Shown here piece by piece: positions 52,299-61,698 of a DNA stretch of 64,000 bases; the stretch's first letter is position 1; each line of letters begins with the position of its first letter. The position numbers were made by a program, and so were the translations under genes. Origin of the DNA: Ohtaekwangia koreensis. Its GTDB lineage: Bacteria > Bacteroidota > Bacteroidia > Cytophagales > Cyclobacteriaceae. A model generated the notes under the pieces. That model was not told where the DNA came from, ran no database searches, and saw nothing but the letters and a program-made list of their open reading frames with translations. Location: NCBI RefSeq assembly GCF_900167975.1, contig NZ_FUZU01000001.1:902580-966579 (forward strand), read 5' to 3'.

Positions 52299-53081
52299 AT
52301 GAAAACTAAGAAACCAAATACACTACAACAGAAATTGGGTTTTCAAGATGAGGACTTAAAAAAACCAAAGCATGATGACATGATGTTATGGCTGGATAAA
52401 AATGCTGAGAGTATTTTTAATGATATATTTTTTAAACATCTGACTGATGTAGACTATAATGACCTCTTAAAATATGCGATTACTAAGAAAGACAAGGTAA
52501 TCGAAGACCGACGAGAGATCATTAAGTCATTAGAGAAAAGAATAGAAAACGCAAAAGATTCAAAATCGCCATTTGACGCTTTAACAAAAGAAAAGGAAAT
52601 TCAAATTCTTGAAGACCTGGAGAGAGAAAAGAGTAAAGTTAACTACCTCGAATCTTGGACATCATTTGAGTCCTTGCCGCCACGACCAAAGGTTTCGATA
52701 ATTTCAAAGGTTTGGGAGTTACCTGTAACAACCCATTCAAACAACCCCAACAGCAACAGTTCAAAGTATACGGTAGGCTTCCTCGACATGGCCATACATT
52801 TTCAAATTCATCACCCTTATGCTGGGGGCTTTGCAGATGAGCGACACGGGGACAAATGGTTAAGTGATATTAAGGGAAAAATAGAAATCGATTTTCAACA
52901 TCAGCAAAGCGTAGTCTATGTTGAAGCGAAAACTGAGATAGCCTCTTTGGGAGAGTTGATTAGACAAATTAGGCACTATAAAGAGTATTTACCTGGAAGT
53001 TATTACGTGTTATGTCCTGACGATAAATATCAAAACACGTTAAAAGAACAGAACATTGGGTTTATCAAATATAAAGAGTGA
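52299..53081 (+). CDS. PD-(D/E)XK nuclease-like protein
   Basis: A 260-residue protein. A coiled N-terminal half (DDMMLWLDKNAESIFNDIFF, EIIKSLEKRIENAKD) is followed by a C-terminal fold with GFLDMAI and VVYVEAKTEIASLGELIRQI, where D and E-A-K form a PD-(D/E)XK-type centre. The last strand is GSYYVLCPDDKYQN. It is likely a nuclease used in defence or in mobile-element maintenance. It is 15 bases after the small membrane protein, so may share its transcript. Confidence 0.55.
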   Translation: MKTKKPNTLQQKLGFQDEDLKKPKHDDMMLWLDKNAESIFNDIFFKHLTDVDYNDLLKYAITKKDKVIEDRREIIKSLEKRIENAKDSKSPFDALTKEKEIQILEDLEREKSKVNYLESWTSFESLPPRPKVSIISKVWELPVTTHSNNPNSNSSKYTVGFLDMAIHFQIHHPYAGGFADERHGDKWLSDIKGKIEIDFQHQQSVVYVEAKTEIASLGELIRQIRHYKEYLPGSYYVLCPDDKYQNTLKEQNIGFIKYKE

Positions 53082-53155
53082 AAATGACATAGGGACCAAC
53101 AAACTGTTGCTAACAAAATGCGAATGTCATACAATACCAATGTCGCAACTATATT

Positions 53156-53875
53156 ATGGACATAGAAGAGCTAGTAAAAAAACATTCGACAAGTAGGAAC
53201 GAATTAGACTCACTGTTTCAATCCTACCTAAGGCTTACATTTAATCCAGGCGACTTTTCGGAGGACGAGGGTATTAAAATAATCTATGGGACAAATAATT
53301 TACTAATGAGTTTAGCAAGACCATTTTTTGAATATAATAAATTCAAAGATACTTGGGATAACTCAAAATTTTATATGAATGCTTATGGACAAACCTTAAT
53401 CCTTGAATCCAAAAAGACCAATCACACATTTGAATTCGGCATTGACAGAGAAGTTATATACTTGCAATCCTATATTTCATATCCGGAAAATTTTAAAAAT
53501 ATGAATGACGGATTCTGGCGCTCAGTATTAGAACTTTCGAATTATGGAGACTTTAGTTTTGTAGAGAATGCCGTCATGGGTTCTAAAGAAACACAGTATT
53601 TTAATAATAAGAAAAGCAATTTATTCAGACTTCTAAGAAACTATTTTTTACATGAGATCAACAATTTGGATCTCGAATCGCACCAAAGAAATTATGACAT
53701 GAATTTGGGGTGGTTTCATATCAAATGGAAGTTTGGCACTCCGTGGACTGAGATAATGAAAAATGGAAGTTTAGCATTCAAGATTCTTTATCAGTTACAT
53801 TATGAACTTTGGAAGGTAAGTGATTTGAGAAGCAAGAAACATAGACGAAGTGATACACAATCGACTAACAAATAA
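53156..53875 (+). CDS. Hypothetical protein
   Basis: A 239-residue soluble protein (MDIEELVKKHSTSRNELDSL), helical and aromatic-rich (GWFHIKWKFGTPWTEIMKNG). Not recognised. The ~75 bp before it contain TTGCTAACAAAATGCG with AATGTCATAC, like the left core of the cassette-type palindromes at 18-23 kb, so this gene may be another inserted cassette. No right arm is seen. Confidence 0.5.
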   Translation: MDIEELVKKHSTSRNELDSLFQSYLRLTFNPGDFSEDEGIKIIYGTNNLLMSLARPFFEYNKFKDTWDNSKFYMNAYGQTLILESKKTNHTFEFGIDREVIYLQSYISYPENFKNMNDGFWRSVLELSNYGDFSFVENAVMGSKETQYFNNKKSNLFRLLRNYFLHEINNLDLESHQRNYDMNLGWFHIKWKFGTPWTEIMKNGSLAFKILYQLHYELWKVSDLRSKKHRRSDTQSTNK

Positions 53876-53941
53876 GTAGCCTTGAAAAGCGCAAAGTAAA
53901 AACTCACTATCGAGAATTCCCCCTTTGGAGCACCACATACC

Positions 53942-54029
53942 TCAATAGCCCACAAACCGTATATACTTCTTCCCATTCTCATAATCAACCGAAGCACATA
54001 CGTCCGGGAATTTAACTGCCTCAGATTAA
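53942..54029 (-). pseudogene. Broken T9SS sorting-domain remnant
   Basis: Read on the minus strand, the last ~27 codons match the end of the T9SS adhesin at 57256-61680: TYVLRL in one frame and DYENGKKYIRFVG in another, with a one-base deletion between them and a TGA at 53942. It is therefore the 3' scrap of a second T9SS surface gene. The rest of 53876-54139 holds no gene. Confidence 0.65.
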
Positions 54030-54139
54030 ATATAGCTCATTAACAATGCAAGAGTTATCTGTACCCAATTAAGTCCAATTTAAAAGGAAAATTTTTAGGA
54101 CTTAATCTTCTGCAATGCGAACTGTGAAACTCCAACAAT

Positions 54140-56965
54140 TTATTTTTCCCACTTCCTTCTTATAAAAATAGAATAGTAAAGCTTTTCAATTTCCTCGTTA
54201 GAATTATTAGATAAAAAGGATTCAAGAAATTCCTTTGTCCTTACAGAATTGGCAATTTGTTTAAAATAAAATTTAGTTTGGTACTCACCAATCCATTCTG
54301 GCTCAAATTTCGAGTAATCAAAACTATCCATGTTAAGTAACCACCTGTAGTATTCACCTAGATTCCTTATCGGTTCATAGGTAGAAGATGAGGTATCTAC
54401 CTTATTTTTAAAACATAGATTTATCAAATCATTAATATCTTCGTATCTATCACCACGTCTGCCGAAGATGTATTTAATTTCCTTTCGACCATCATGCGGA
54501 ATAGCACTTTTTAAAATTACATTGAAATCAATGGATTCAAATTTGATTACATCAAAGATTGAGGCAAAGTAAAACAGCCTAAAATTAAACTTCTTACTTA
54601 AATATACCTGTACAATTTCTCTAATGGCTTCTTTAAAAAACTCACTTTCGATCGAAGTATAAACGACTAGCAAAGACTTCTCCACAACAGATATTACATT
54701 TTGTTGAGCATCTCGCTTAACTAAAGAGCCAACTACTTCATTAAACTCACTTGTCGATAGCTTTAACTTTTCATTTCTTGAATTCAACAACTCACAAATC
54801 TGCTCTATGCATGATTCATTTGTATACTTTTGTTTTCTCAAGGTTACCCAAAAGAAACTGATCAACGTATCTGTTTTAATGCATTTCCCAACTCGATTTA
54901 AGAGTATAGGTATATATCTCGTATTTATTTCATGAATGAAGTCCTCATCAGCAAGAAACTTTACGATCCTTGCACATATTTCGTTTTTTAAATCGTTATC
55001 CAGAGCAACCTTCGAGAATAAAACAATTGCGTTGCAAAATATCCTTTCATAATAATCCCAAAATGCCCTATTGTCTTTCTCACAATGTTTCGAGAAAGAC
55101 TCTCGAAGGCTCGATTGGTCGGTAAGTAGATTATCCAATAAACCTAAGAAGGTGATGCGATGTTTCCCTCTGTCATAACGTATTTCTTTTATTCTATATC
55201 GAGAAAAATACTTATTGAGTTTGTCTGCACTACCATAAAGTATCATTTGGTGCATGGTCCATTCATCAAATGCATCTAACTTACTTCCACTCTCATCACT
55301 AATGGCGTGCGATGCTAACATTGCTTCGAATACTCGATCTGAAAGAAGATAAAATTCATTAAAGCGATCGTATATAATCCGATTGTCATTGATGAAACTT
55401 AATATCTCTACGTAGTGACTTTTCAACGTCCATACATAAGAGTTCGAACTCCAAGCACCCCGTAGACTCTCATAGTATTGTTCAAGAATCTTATAATGAA
55501 GTTCAAAAATCTTCTCCTTTGCTTCTGTATAGAAGGTAATGCCTCGAATATAATCCAATAACTCTTTGTTATTTGGTCTATCGCATTTACGAGAAATAAA
55601 CAAGAGATCAGTCTTTGATAATCTCTCTGCAAGAGATTGTATTTCTTTGTTCCTTAAATAGTTGTTAGCAAGGAATATACTTAATTTGGAAAGATTGTAG
55701 TTAAGGATAAAATCAGTTGTTGCTAAATTCTTTTCACGCGCTACATTGAGGGCAAGCTCTGATATATTAGCCGCTAAAAAATAATTCCCTATTCGATAAT
55801 GAGCATACGCAAGGGTTGTAGATTCGCCTATATTTTTAGGTTCTACATTAAGTTGTGCAAATGCTTTAACAAAATTTAGACCTCGAAATTCGCAAATAGG
55901 ACAATGACACTCATTTTCGTCAAAATATCGAACGGGAACTTTCTTAGTACCACTTGTATAGGAAAGGTAAAATATTAGATCACGTGTCAAATATTTAAAA
56001 ATCTCCTTCACCTTCTTATCAGCTTCCTCTATATCGGGAAACTCCTCTTGTAAGTTTTCAAGCAACCTGCCATCTTCTGAAAACTTAACTTTGGACAGTT
56101 CATCAACCAAAAGTTTGTTGCTAGTCTTTAAATTGAAAACCGAGTAGTATACAATTCCATTATTGCCTATAAATGGGTAATGCTCCATCAAGATGCGCGG
56201 TGGTACAAACTCAATATCCTGATGCATGAAATTCAAGTATTCTAATAACTGGTCAATTATTGGCTTCTCTCTATCAATAAGAATTCGCTGTCTATCAGTT
56301 TGATTACTAGAATCAGATACTTCTTCAGATACAAATGAAATATCAATCTTCGTCAGAAAATAAGTTGTTGCTTGCCCTAAGTTTGAATAGTAATCAAGAC
56401 CAATTCCAGGATAATCCGCTATAATTTGAGGATGAATTTTGCGATCAATATTATCAGGGTCGCCAAAGTCACTTGTATTTGCTGATACGAAAGTAAATGA
56501 CTCATTTATAGTTACAAAATGCTCAATAGCAGAGAATATAATGTATGCATCTTTTGTACTGTAAACCTTGTTGTGGAATGGTGCCTTTCTCTCAACTGAA
56601 CGATCAGCACACTTTATCTTTATCGAATCAGCGGTTTTAAAAATGTGAGCGCTCATAAGTAAACTATCGATTCTATTGATCACCCTATCAATAGAATCAG
56701 TTGTTGGTTGTAAATCCTCGGGCACATAAAAGTTTACCTCACGCATAACCTCCCGAGCTTGCTTATACCTTGTATGTTGCGAAATCTTAAAATTTTGTCG
56801 CTGCTTTTCTTTATGCACCTCCCATTCTTTTAGTATAACCTCGTGTGTAAACAATTTGATGCGTTCATTGGAAACCCAAAATTGCAGATTGTCGATCAAC
56901 CGAACGGCTCTCTTCTCCGTCAGTAGGTCAACAAAACAGCAAGTATCGATATATAAATTGATCAT
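54140..56965 (-). CDS. Large protein with N-terminal PIN-like domain
   Basis: A 941-residue protein. Residues 1-210 look like a PIN domain of the DUF4935 kind: INLYIDTCCFVDLL (first acidic strand), LFTHEVILKEWEVHKEKQRQ, STKDAYIIFSAIEHF and FTFVSANTSDFGDPDN. Residues ~220-941 are a long helical solenoid with a CPIC motif (ECHCPICEF, ~345). The body could be a sensor or TPR-like scaffold. No partner is adjacent except a 60-residue ORF. A single-protein defence system is one reading; the function is not known. An in-frame ATG at 56974 is also possible. Confidence 0.55.
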   Translation of the reverse strand: MINLYIDTCCFVDLLTEKRAVRLIDNLQFWVSNERIKLFTHEVILKEWEVHKEKQRQNFKISQHTRYKQAREVMREVNFYVPEDLQPTTDSIDRVINRIDSLLMSAHIFKTADSIKIKCADRSVERKAPFHNKVYSTKDAYIIFSAIEHFVTINESFTFVSANTSDFGDPDNIDRKIHPQIIADYPGIGLDYYSNLGQATTYFLTKIDISFVSEEVSDSSNQTDRQRILIDREKPIIDQLLEYLNFMHQDIEFVPPRILMEHYPFIGNNGIVYYSVFNLKTSNKLLVDELSKVKFSEDGRLLENLQEEFPDIEEADKKVKEIFKYLTRDLIFYLSYTSGTKKVPVRYFDENECHCPICEFRGLNFVKAFAQLNVEPKNIGESTTLAYAHYRIGNYFLAANISELALNVAREKNLATTDFILNYNLSKLSIFLANNYLRNKEIQSLAERLSKTDLLFISRKCDRPNNKELLDYIRGITFYTEAKEKIFELHYKILEQYYESLRGAWSSNSYVWTLKSHYVEILSFINDNRIIYDRFNEFYLLSDRVFEAMLASHAISDESGSKLDAFDEWTMHQMILYGSADKLNKYFSRYRIKEIRYDRGKHRITFLGLLDNLLTDQSSLRESFSKHCEKDNRAFWDYYERIFCNAIVLFSKVALDNDLKNEICARIVKFLADEDFIHEINTRYIPILLNRVGKCIKTDTLISFFWVTLRKQKYTNESCIEQICELLNSRNEKLKLSTSEFNEVVGSLVKRDAQQNVISVVEKSLLVVYTSIESEFFKEAIREIVQVYLSKKFNFRLFYFASIFDVIKFESIDFNVILKSAIPHDGRKEIKYIFGRRGDRYEDINDLINLCFKNKVDTSSSTYEPIRNLGEYYRWLLNMDSFDYSKFEPEWIGEYQTKFYFKQIANSVRTKEFLESFLSNNSNEEIEKLYYSIFIRRKWEK

Positions 56966-57069
56966 TTTTTCCAATTTAAAGTTAGGGGCATAGTGTTCGA
57001 ACAGAAATTACAGGTAAGCCTAAGTTAATCAAAACCATGCAGCAAGTGCTATATTTATATTATAGCTAT

Positions 57070-57252
57070 TTATTTAACAAAATGGTTCTGGACTAGCTGT
57101 TTGGTCATATCTAGTATATCTTTTACCACGTCAATCTCAGCAATCAGTTGTTCGTTAGGTTTATCTTCCTCCAGTCGCGATAGTTGAGTTGCCGTCTTTT
57201 TTATCACGGCCAGTTGAGCCAGTAATTCAGGTGTATAGGCTATCTTCTTCAT
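57070..57252 (-). CDS. Small helical protein, 60 residues
   Basis: MKKIAYTPELLAQLAVIKKT with an acidic helical body and ending QLVQNHFVK. It starts three bases after the stop of the T9SS adhesin gene and so shares its transcript. No family recognised. Confidence 0.45.
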   Translation of the reverse strand: MKKIAYTPELLAQLAVIKKTATQLSRLEEDKPNEQLIAEIDVVKDILDMTKQLVQNHFVK

Positions 57253-57255
57253 ATA

Positions 57256-60200
57256 CTAATTCACTACAAACCGTATATACTTCTTTCCATTTTCATAATC
57301 CAACCGAAGTACATAAGTCCCAGAAGTTAAAGGCTTTAAATCAAAGTATATCTCATATTGCTTATCACCACTCTTCTGAACTTGTTTGATCAGTATACCT
57401 GTAGGCGAATGCCACACACTAACGGTAATCGGCATTTCACGAATCAATTCTACGCCAACATGAAAAGAGCCATTATTTGGATTGGGATATAGTGTAAACT
57501 GCTTTACAGATTCTTCATAGCCAAGTCTTCCACCTTCAGTATCTTCCTCACCTTCAATAATGGTAATGGTCTTACTGATTTGGTCGTAGCATTCTCCGAG
57601 ATGCGAGCCAAGTGTTACTTCATAAACACCTGTGTTTTTATACTGTCCATATACTACATCTCCATTATCCAATAGCTTGGTCATTTCGAGCGGATAATTC
57701 CATTCTATAGTTTCCGGCAGTGGCCACGATACATCAATCATTACAACGGTATCGCCAACGGCAGCCTGACTTTGCATCAGGAAGGCAGCTTTCAGTAGAT
57801 CATACGATGTTTCAAGCAGGAATGTATCTTGTGCTACACATCCTTTATCGCTTAGTACTTCTACCCAGTATCGCCCTGCTTCGTTTACCGTTACCTTCTG
57901 ATCCACACTAGACAATCCTGCGCTGCTTCCCCAGGCAATGCTATTCCATCCGGCACCTGCATCAAGAGTATATCTTTGTCCAACACAAAGCGTAACGCCA
58001 CCACCGAGGTTGAGCAGCAATTCAGGAGTATTATTCAGGGTAACAGTATTTTCTCCTTTGCAGCCTTTCGCATCCTCTACGGAAACAGTATAAACACCGG
58101 GGCACAGATTCGTTTTGATGGCTGAGTTACCGCCAACCGACCATATATAATTATAGCCACCATTACCGCCATTGGCAGTTACTTCCAACGAACCATCACA
58201 TCCATCCTTACAAGTTGGCAATGTTGCACTGACCACTGTTATTTGTATAGGGTCGGGATGTTTCAATTCTACATCTTGCGTCAGTATACATCCATTGGCA
58301 TCTTTCAATACCACCGGATAAACTGCCGCACAAAGCTGTGGCTGTGCTTCACCTGCTTTGTTGTTCCATTCGTATATATATCCTCCAACGCCACCCGTTG
58401 CTTCCAATGTCAGTTGTCCATCACATACTCCATTGCAGGTTGGGATTGTCGCACTTTTCACTGCCAGTTGAAGCGCATCGGGAGCCGGTATATCTACTGC
58501 CTGCACTACGGTGCAGTTATGGCTATCCGTGATGAGTACATTATACGTTCCTTTGCCAAGATTTATACCTTGCAAAGAACTTTGGCCATCCGGCCATTCA
58601 GTAACAAAAGGTCCATCGCCTTCTGTTATTACAATTGATGCACTACCATCAAATGAATCAAAACACTTGGCAGCAGTAGCGGTATACGTTGACTTAGCAC
58701 CATCATTACTGGTTATGGCGACACTATTGGTCATCGGACAGGCATTCTTATCCTGAACAACTAGTGTATAAATCCCACTCTTTACATTTGACAAAATTGC
58801 ATCCGTATCCACCTCACTAGACTTTGAGTCTTGCCAGCTATAGGTGTATCCTGTAGTACCTCCCGTTACCACAGCCGTTGCCGTACCAGTAGGATTGCTA
58901 CAAAATGCCGGTTGTATATTGGTGAATGAAATACTGATCTTGGTTGGCTGCGTAAGTGTTGCAGCTATATTTTTTTCGCAGCCATTCGCGTCCTGCAAAT
59001 AGATCGTATAACTTCCTTGTTTCAGACTGTTAAAAGTATTTCCTGCTTGCCATGTTGTTTTGCTATCATTCGAATAGGTATAGTTGCCAACGCCCCCTGA
59101 TGATTTTAATTCTATCGCACCATCGTTTCCGTCAAAGCACGAAACATTTTTCTGATTGGCAACTGATAATGAAAGAGTAGGTGGCGAAGTGATCGTCTGA
59201 CTAATCGATTGCTTACAGGCATTATTATCAGAAACCGTAACGGTGTAAACATCGGCCACCAGTTTATTAATAGACATAGATGTGTTTCCGTTAGACCAGC
59301 TATAAGTATATACACCCGTGCCTCCGGTTCCTTCTGCTAATATATACCCGTCACTTGATCCGTAACAAGAGATGCCGTAGCCCGAATAATCTGACACATC
59401 AGTTATTACCGCCTGCACGGGTTCTGGATTCTGAAGCTGCTGTGTTTGTGTGCCTATACAGCCATTAACATCCTTTATCGTAACAGTATAGAAACCTGCT
59501 CCTATATTCGTAAGCAAGGAACCGGTTGCGCCTGTGTTCCATGAGAATGTCAGTGTTCCTGTCCCTCCGGAAGCAATAGCATGAAGTTTTCCATCCGTCA
59601 TGTTATAGCAACTGATAGGCTGTCCGTTGTAATTACTTGCAGTGGACACCGCTACAGTAACCGGTTCCGGGTCAGAAAGAAAGTATGTTGCTTCTGCCTT
59701 ACATTGATTACGATAGGTGATAACAACTTTATACTGCCCTTCATTCAAATCACTTACCGAAGAAAGAGTTGCTCCATCACCAACCGTTGTGGAGCCCACT
59801 GTCCATGAATAATTCTGTGCCGTAATCGTATTGTTGTTTTCATCTTTCACAATAGCGGCCAGCGAACCATTGCTATCACCATTACATTTAATATAGCTTC
59901 CGTTATAGTTTGATAGAGGCGATATAGAAACTGTATTAGCAGGCGGATCAACAAGTGTTTTAGATTTCGTGGTACTACATCCCTGATCATCGGAGACTTT
60001 AACCGAATACGTTCCTGCTCCTTTATCCTCTATAGTAGAAATTGTTTCACCTGTAGACCAGTCGTAATGCGCTGTGCCAATAATTGTTGATGCTACAGGT
60101 TTTGCTTCCAATATAGCCGTATGATCATTTGGACAGGTAAGCGATGCCAGTTCATTGATTGAAAAATCAATCTTGGGTGGAGCGGTTAGTGTTACCGATG

Positions 60201-61680
60201 ATTGGGCCGTACAAGTATTTGCATCTTTTACGGTAACAGTATAGCTGTTAACCGATAGTCCGGATATAGTATTGCCTGTAGCTCCTGTTGACCATGTATA
60301 GGTATAGCCTGAAGCTCCACCACTACCAGAAGCGAGCAATGCTCCATCGCTTTTATCCCAGCAACTCACTTGGTATGCTCCTTTGCCTCCGGTAGACGTT
60401 AGCGATGCTGTGAGTTTGGTTGGTTCAAGCAGTGTAATCGAAGTGCTGTTGACACAGCCTTTATAGTCCGTTGCGGTAACCGTATAGGTTCCGGCTTTTA
60501 GTCCTGAAGCTGTGGCTGATGTCAACGCTGCATCATGTGACCACGTGTAGGTATACGTACCGTTTCCACCTATGGCCGATGCTGTAATCTCCCCATTAGA
60601 GCCTCCATTACAGCTTACATCAAAGCTTCCATATTTCTTGGAAACCGTTGAGGCCCTAAGCGGTAATGCAGGTTCGCGTACTGTATGGTTGAAGGTTTCA
60701 TAAGCGGCTCCATAGTCACTTGCGTTAACAGAGTTATTATTTTCAACAATAAATTGCCAGCTGCCAGCTCGCAGTCCTGAAACAACATTATCACCCCGAG
60801 ATGCTGCCGGTATCTGAAAATCGTAAGCAGAGTTATCCAGATTTTTACAGGTAATAATAAAACGATCAACATCGGGATGCTGTATATTTAGTGTGGCTGT
60901 GCCTGAGGATTCTCCTTTACACCTGGCATCCTCATAAGAAGTCAATGTAACCGTTGGCTTCAATGCAAAAACGAAAGGACTTGTTGTAGGATCAGATGTA
61001 TTATTACTAAAACAGTCATTTGAATATTTTGAACGAAAGTAAATCGGCTTGCCATAAAAGGTTGAGCCTAGTACATTTCTAAGCATGTCTCTGTCTATTA
61101 AATAGTAAGGTCCCACAGAGCCGGTTTCAGGTATATATCCATTTTTAGGAGCAGGCATAGTGAGGGTTACCCAATCAATACTATTCATACTAACCAGCCA
61201 TGTAGATGGTGGATTGGTATATTTAATTTTCGAAATGGTAAGGTAATCACCATAATCACCGCCCGATATAGCGAATGATTGCTTTTCTACGGGCGACCAA
61301 CAATAGATAAAACTTCCCCACAACGGCAATGAATTATTTGAACCCAATGATGCCGTTCCTGAGTAAGTAAACGAAGTACAGGATGTCCACACCCCGCCAG
61401 TTTCCGTTTCTATATTACCTGTTATTTTATACCCATTCAAAGAAGTTGGCAGATTCACCTTTGTGTTAGCCAAAACATCAGCCGTAAAAGCAACAGGGTT
61501 ACTGCCGTCTGATGAACTGATGGTAGCCCGCATGCGCGTGTGTTTATTATAAAGATTTCCACAACTTGCGTTCCCGGTGTTAGGAAGATAGTTCATGAGT
61601 ATGTAATAGGACGTGGTTTGCGAAAACGAGTAAAACCCTAATACACAAAGTAATATTGTCAAGTAAAATTTCATCTTCAT
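57256..61680 (-). CDS. Large SprB-repeat surface adhesin with T9SS sorting domain
   Basis: A 1474-residue exported protein. A signal peptide (LTILLCVLGFYSFSQT) is followed by a unique N-terminal region of ~240 residues. About fifteen SprB-type repeats come next (each roughly 65-75 residues, with C-x-G-x-SDG at the start and YTYTWS / GTYTVTVTD later, e.g. CYGSSDGYILAEGTGGTGVY). Then there is a PKD-like domain, and a C-terminal type A T9SS sorting domain (FTLYPNPNNGSFHV to YIRFVVN). SprB repeats occur in gliding-motility adhesins. The downstream fibronectin-III gene is on the same strand. Confidence 0.88.
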   Translation of the reverse strand: MKMKFYLTILLCVLGFYSFSQTTSYYILMNYLPNTGNASCGNLYNKHTRMRATISSSDGSNPVAFTADVLANTKVNLPTSLNGYKITGNIETETGGVWTSCTSFTYSGTASLGSNNSLPLWGSFIYCWSPVEKQSFAISGGDYGDYLTISKIKYTNPPSTWLVSMNSIDWVTLTMPAPKNGYIPETGSVGPYYLIDRDMLRNVLGSTFYGKPIYFRSKYSNDCFSNNTSDPTTSPFVFALKPTVTLTSYEDARCKGESSGTATLNIQHPDVDRFIITCKNLDNSAYDFQIPAASRGDNVVSGLRAGSWQFIVENNNSVNASDYGAAYETFNHTVREPALPLRASTVSKKYGSFDVSCNGGSNGEITASAIGGNGTYTYTWSHDAALTSATASGLKAGTYTVTATDYKGCVNSTSITLLEPTKLTASLTSTGGKGAYQVSCWDKSDGALLASGSGGASGYTYTWSTGATGNTISGLSVNSYTVTVKDANTCTAQSSVTLTAPPKIDFSINELASLTCPNDHTAILEAKPVASTIIGTAHYDWSTGETISTIEDKGAGTYSVKVSDDQGCSTTKSKTLVDPPANTVSISPLSNYNGSYIKCNGDSNGSLAAIVKDENNNTITAQNYSWTVGSTTVGDGATLSSVSDLNEGQYKVVITYRNQCKAEATYFLSDPEPVTVAVSTASNYNGQPISCYNMTDGKLHAIASGGTGTLTFSWNTGATGSLLTNIGAGFYTVTIKDVNGCIGTQTQQLQNPEPVQAVITDVSDYSGYGISCYGSSDGYILAEGTGGTGVYTYSWSNGNTSMSINKLVADVYTVTVSDNNACKQSISQTITSPPTLSLSVANQKNVSCFDGNDGAIELKSSGGVGNYTYSNDSKTTWQAGNTFNSLKQGSYTIYLQDANGCEKNIAATLTQPTKISISFTNIQPAFCSNPTGTATAVVTGGTTGYTYSWQDSKSSEVDTDAILSNVKSGIYTLVVQDKNACPMTNSVAITSNDGAKSTYTATAAKCFDSFDGSASIVITEGDGPFVTEWPDGQSSLQGINLGKGTYNVLITDSHNCTVVQAVDIPAPDALQLAVKSATIPTCNGVCDGQLTLEATGGVGGYIYEWNNKAGEAQPQLCAAVYPVVLKDANGCILTQDVELKHPDPIQITVVSATLPTCKDGCDGSLEVTANGGNGGYNYIWSVGGNSAIKTNLCPGVYTVSVEDAKGCKGENTVTLNNTPELLLNLGGGVTLCVGQRYTLDAGAGWNSIAWGSSAGLSSVDQKVTVNEAGRYWVEVLSDKGCVAQDTFLLETSYDLLKAAFLMQSQAAVGDTVVMIDVSWPLPETIEWNYPLEMTKLLDNGDVVYGQYKNTGVYEVTLGSHLGECYDQISKTITIIEGEEDTEGGRLGYEESVKQFTLYPNPNNGSFHVGVELIREMPITVSVWHSPTGILIKQVQKSGDKQYEIYFDLKPLTSGTYVLRLDYENGKKYIRFVVN

Positions 61681-61698
61681 AGTTAAACTTTCAATGCT

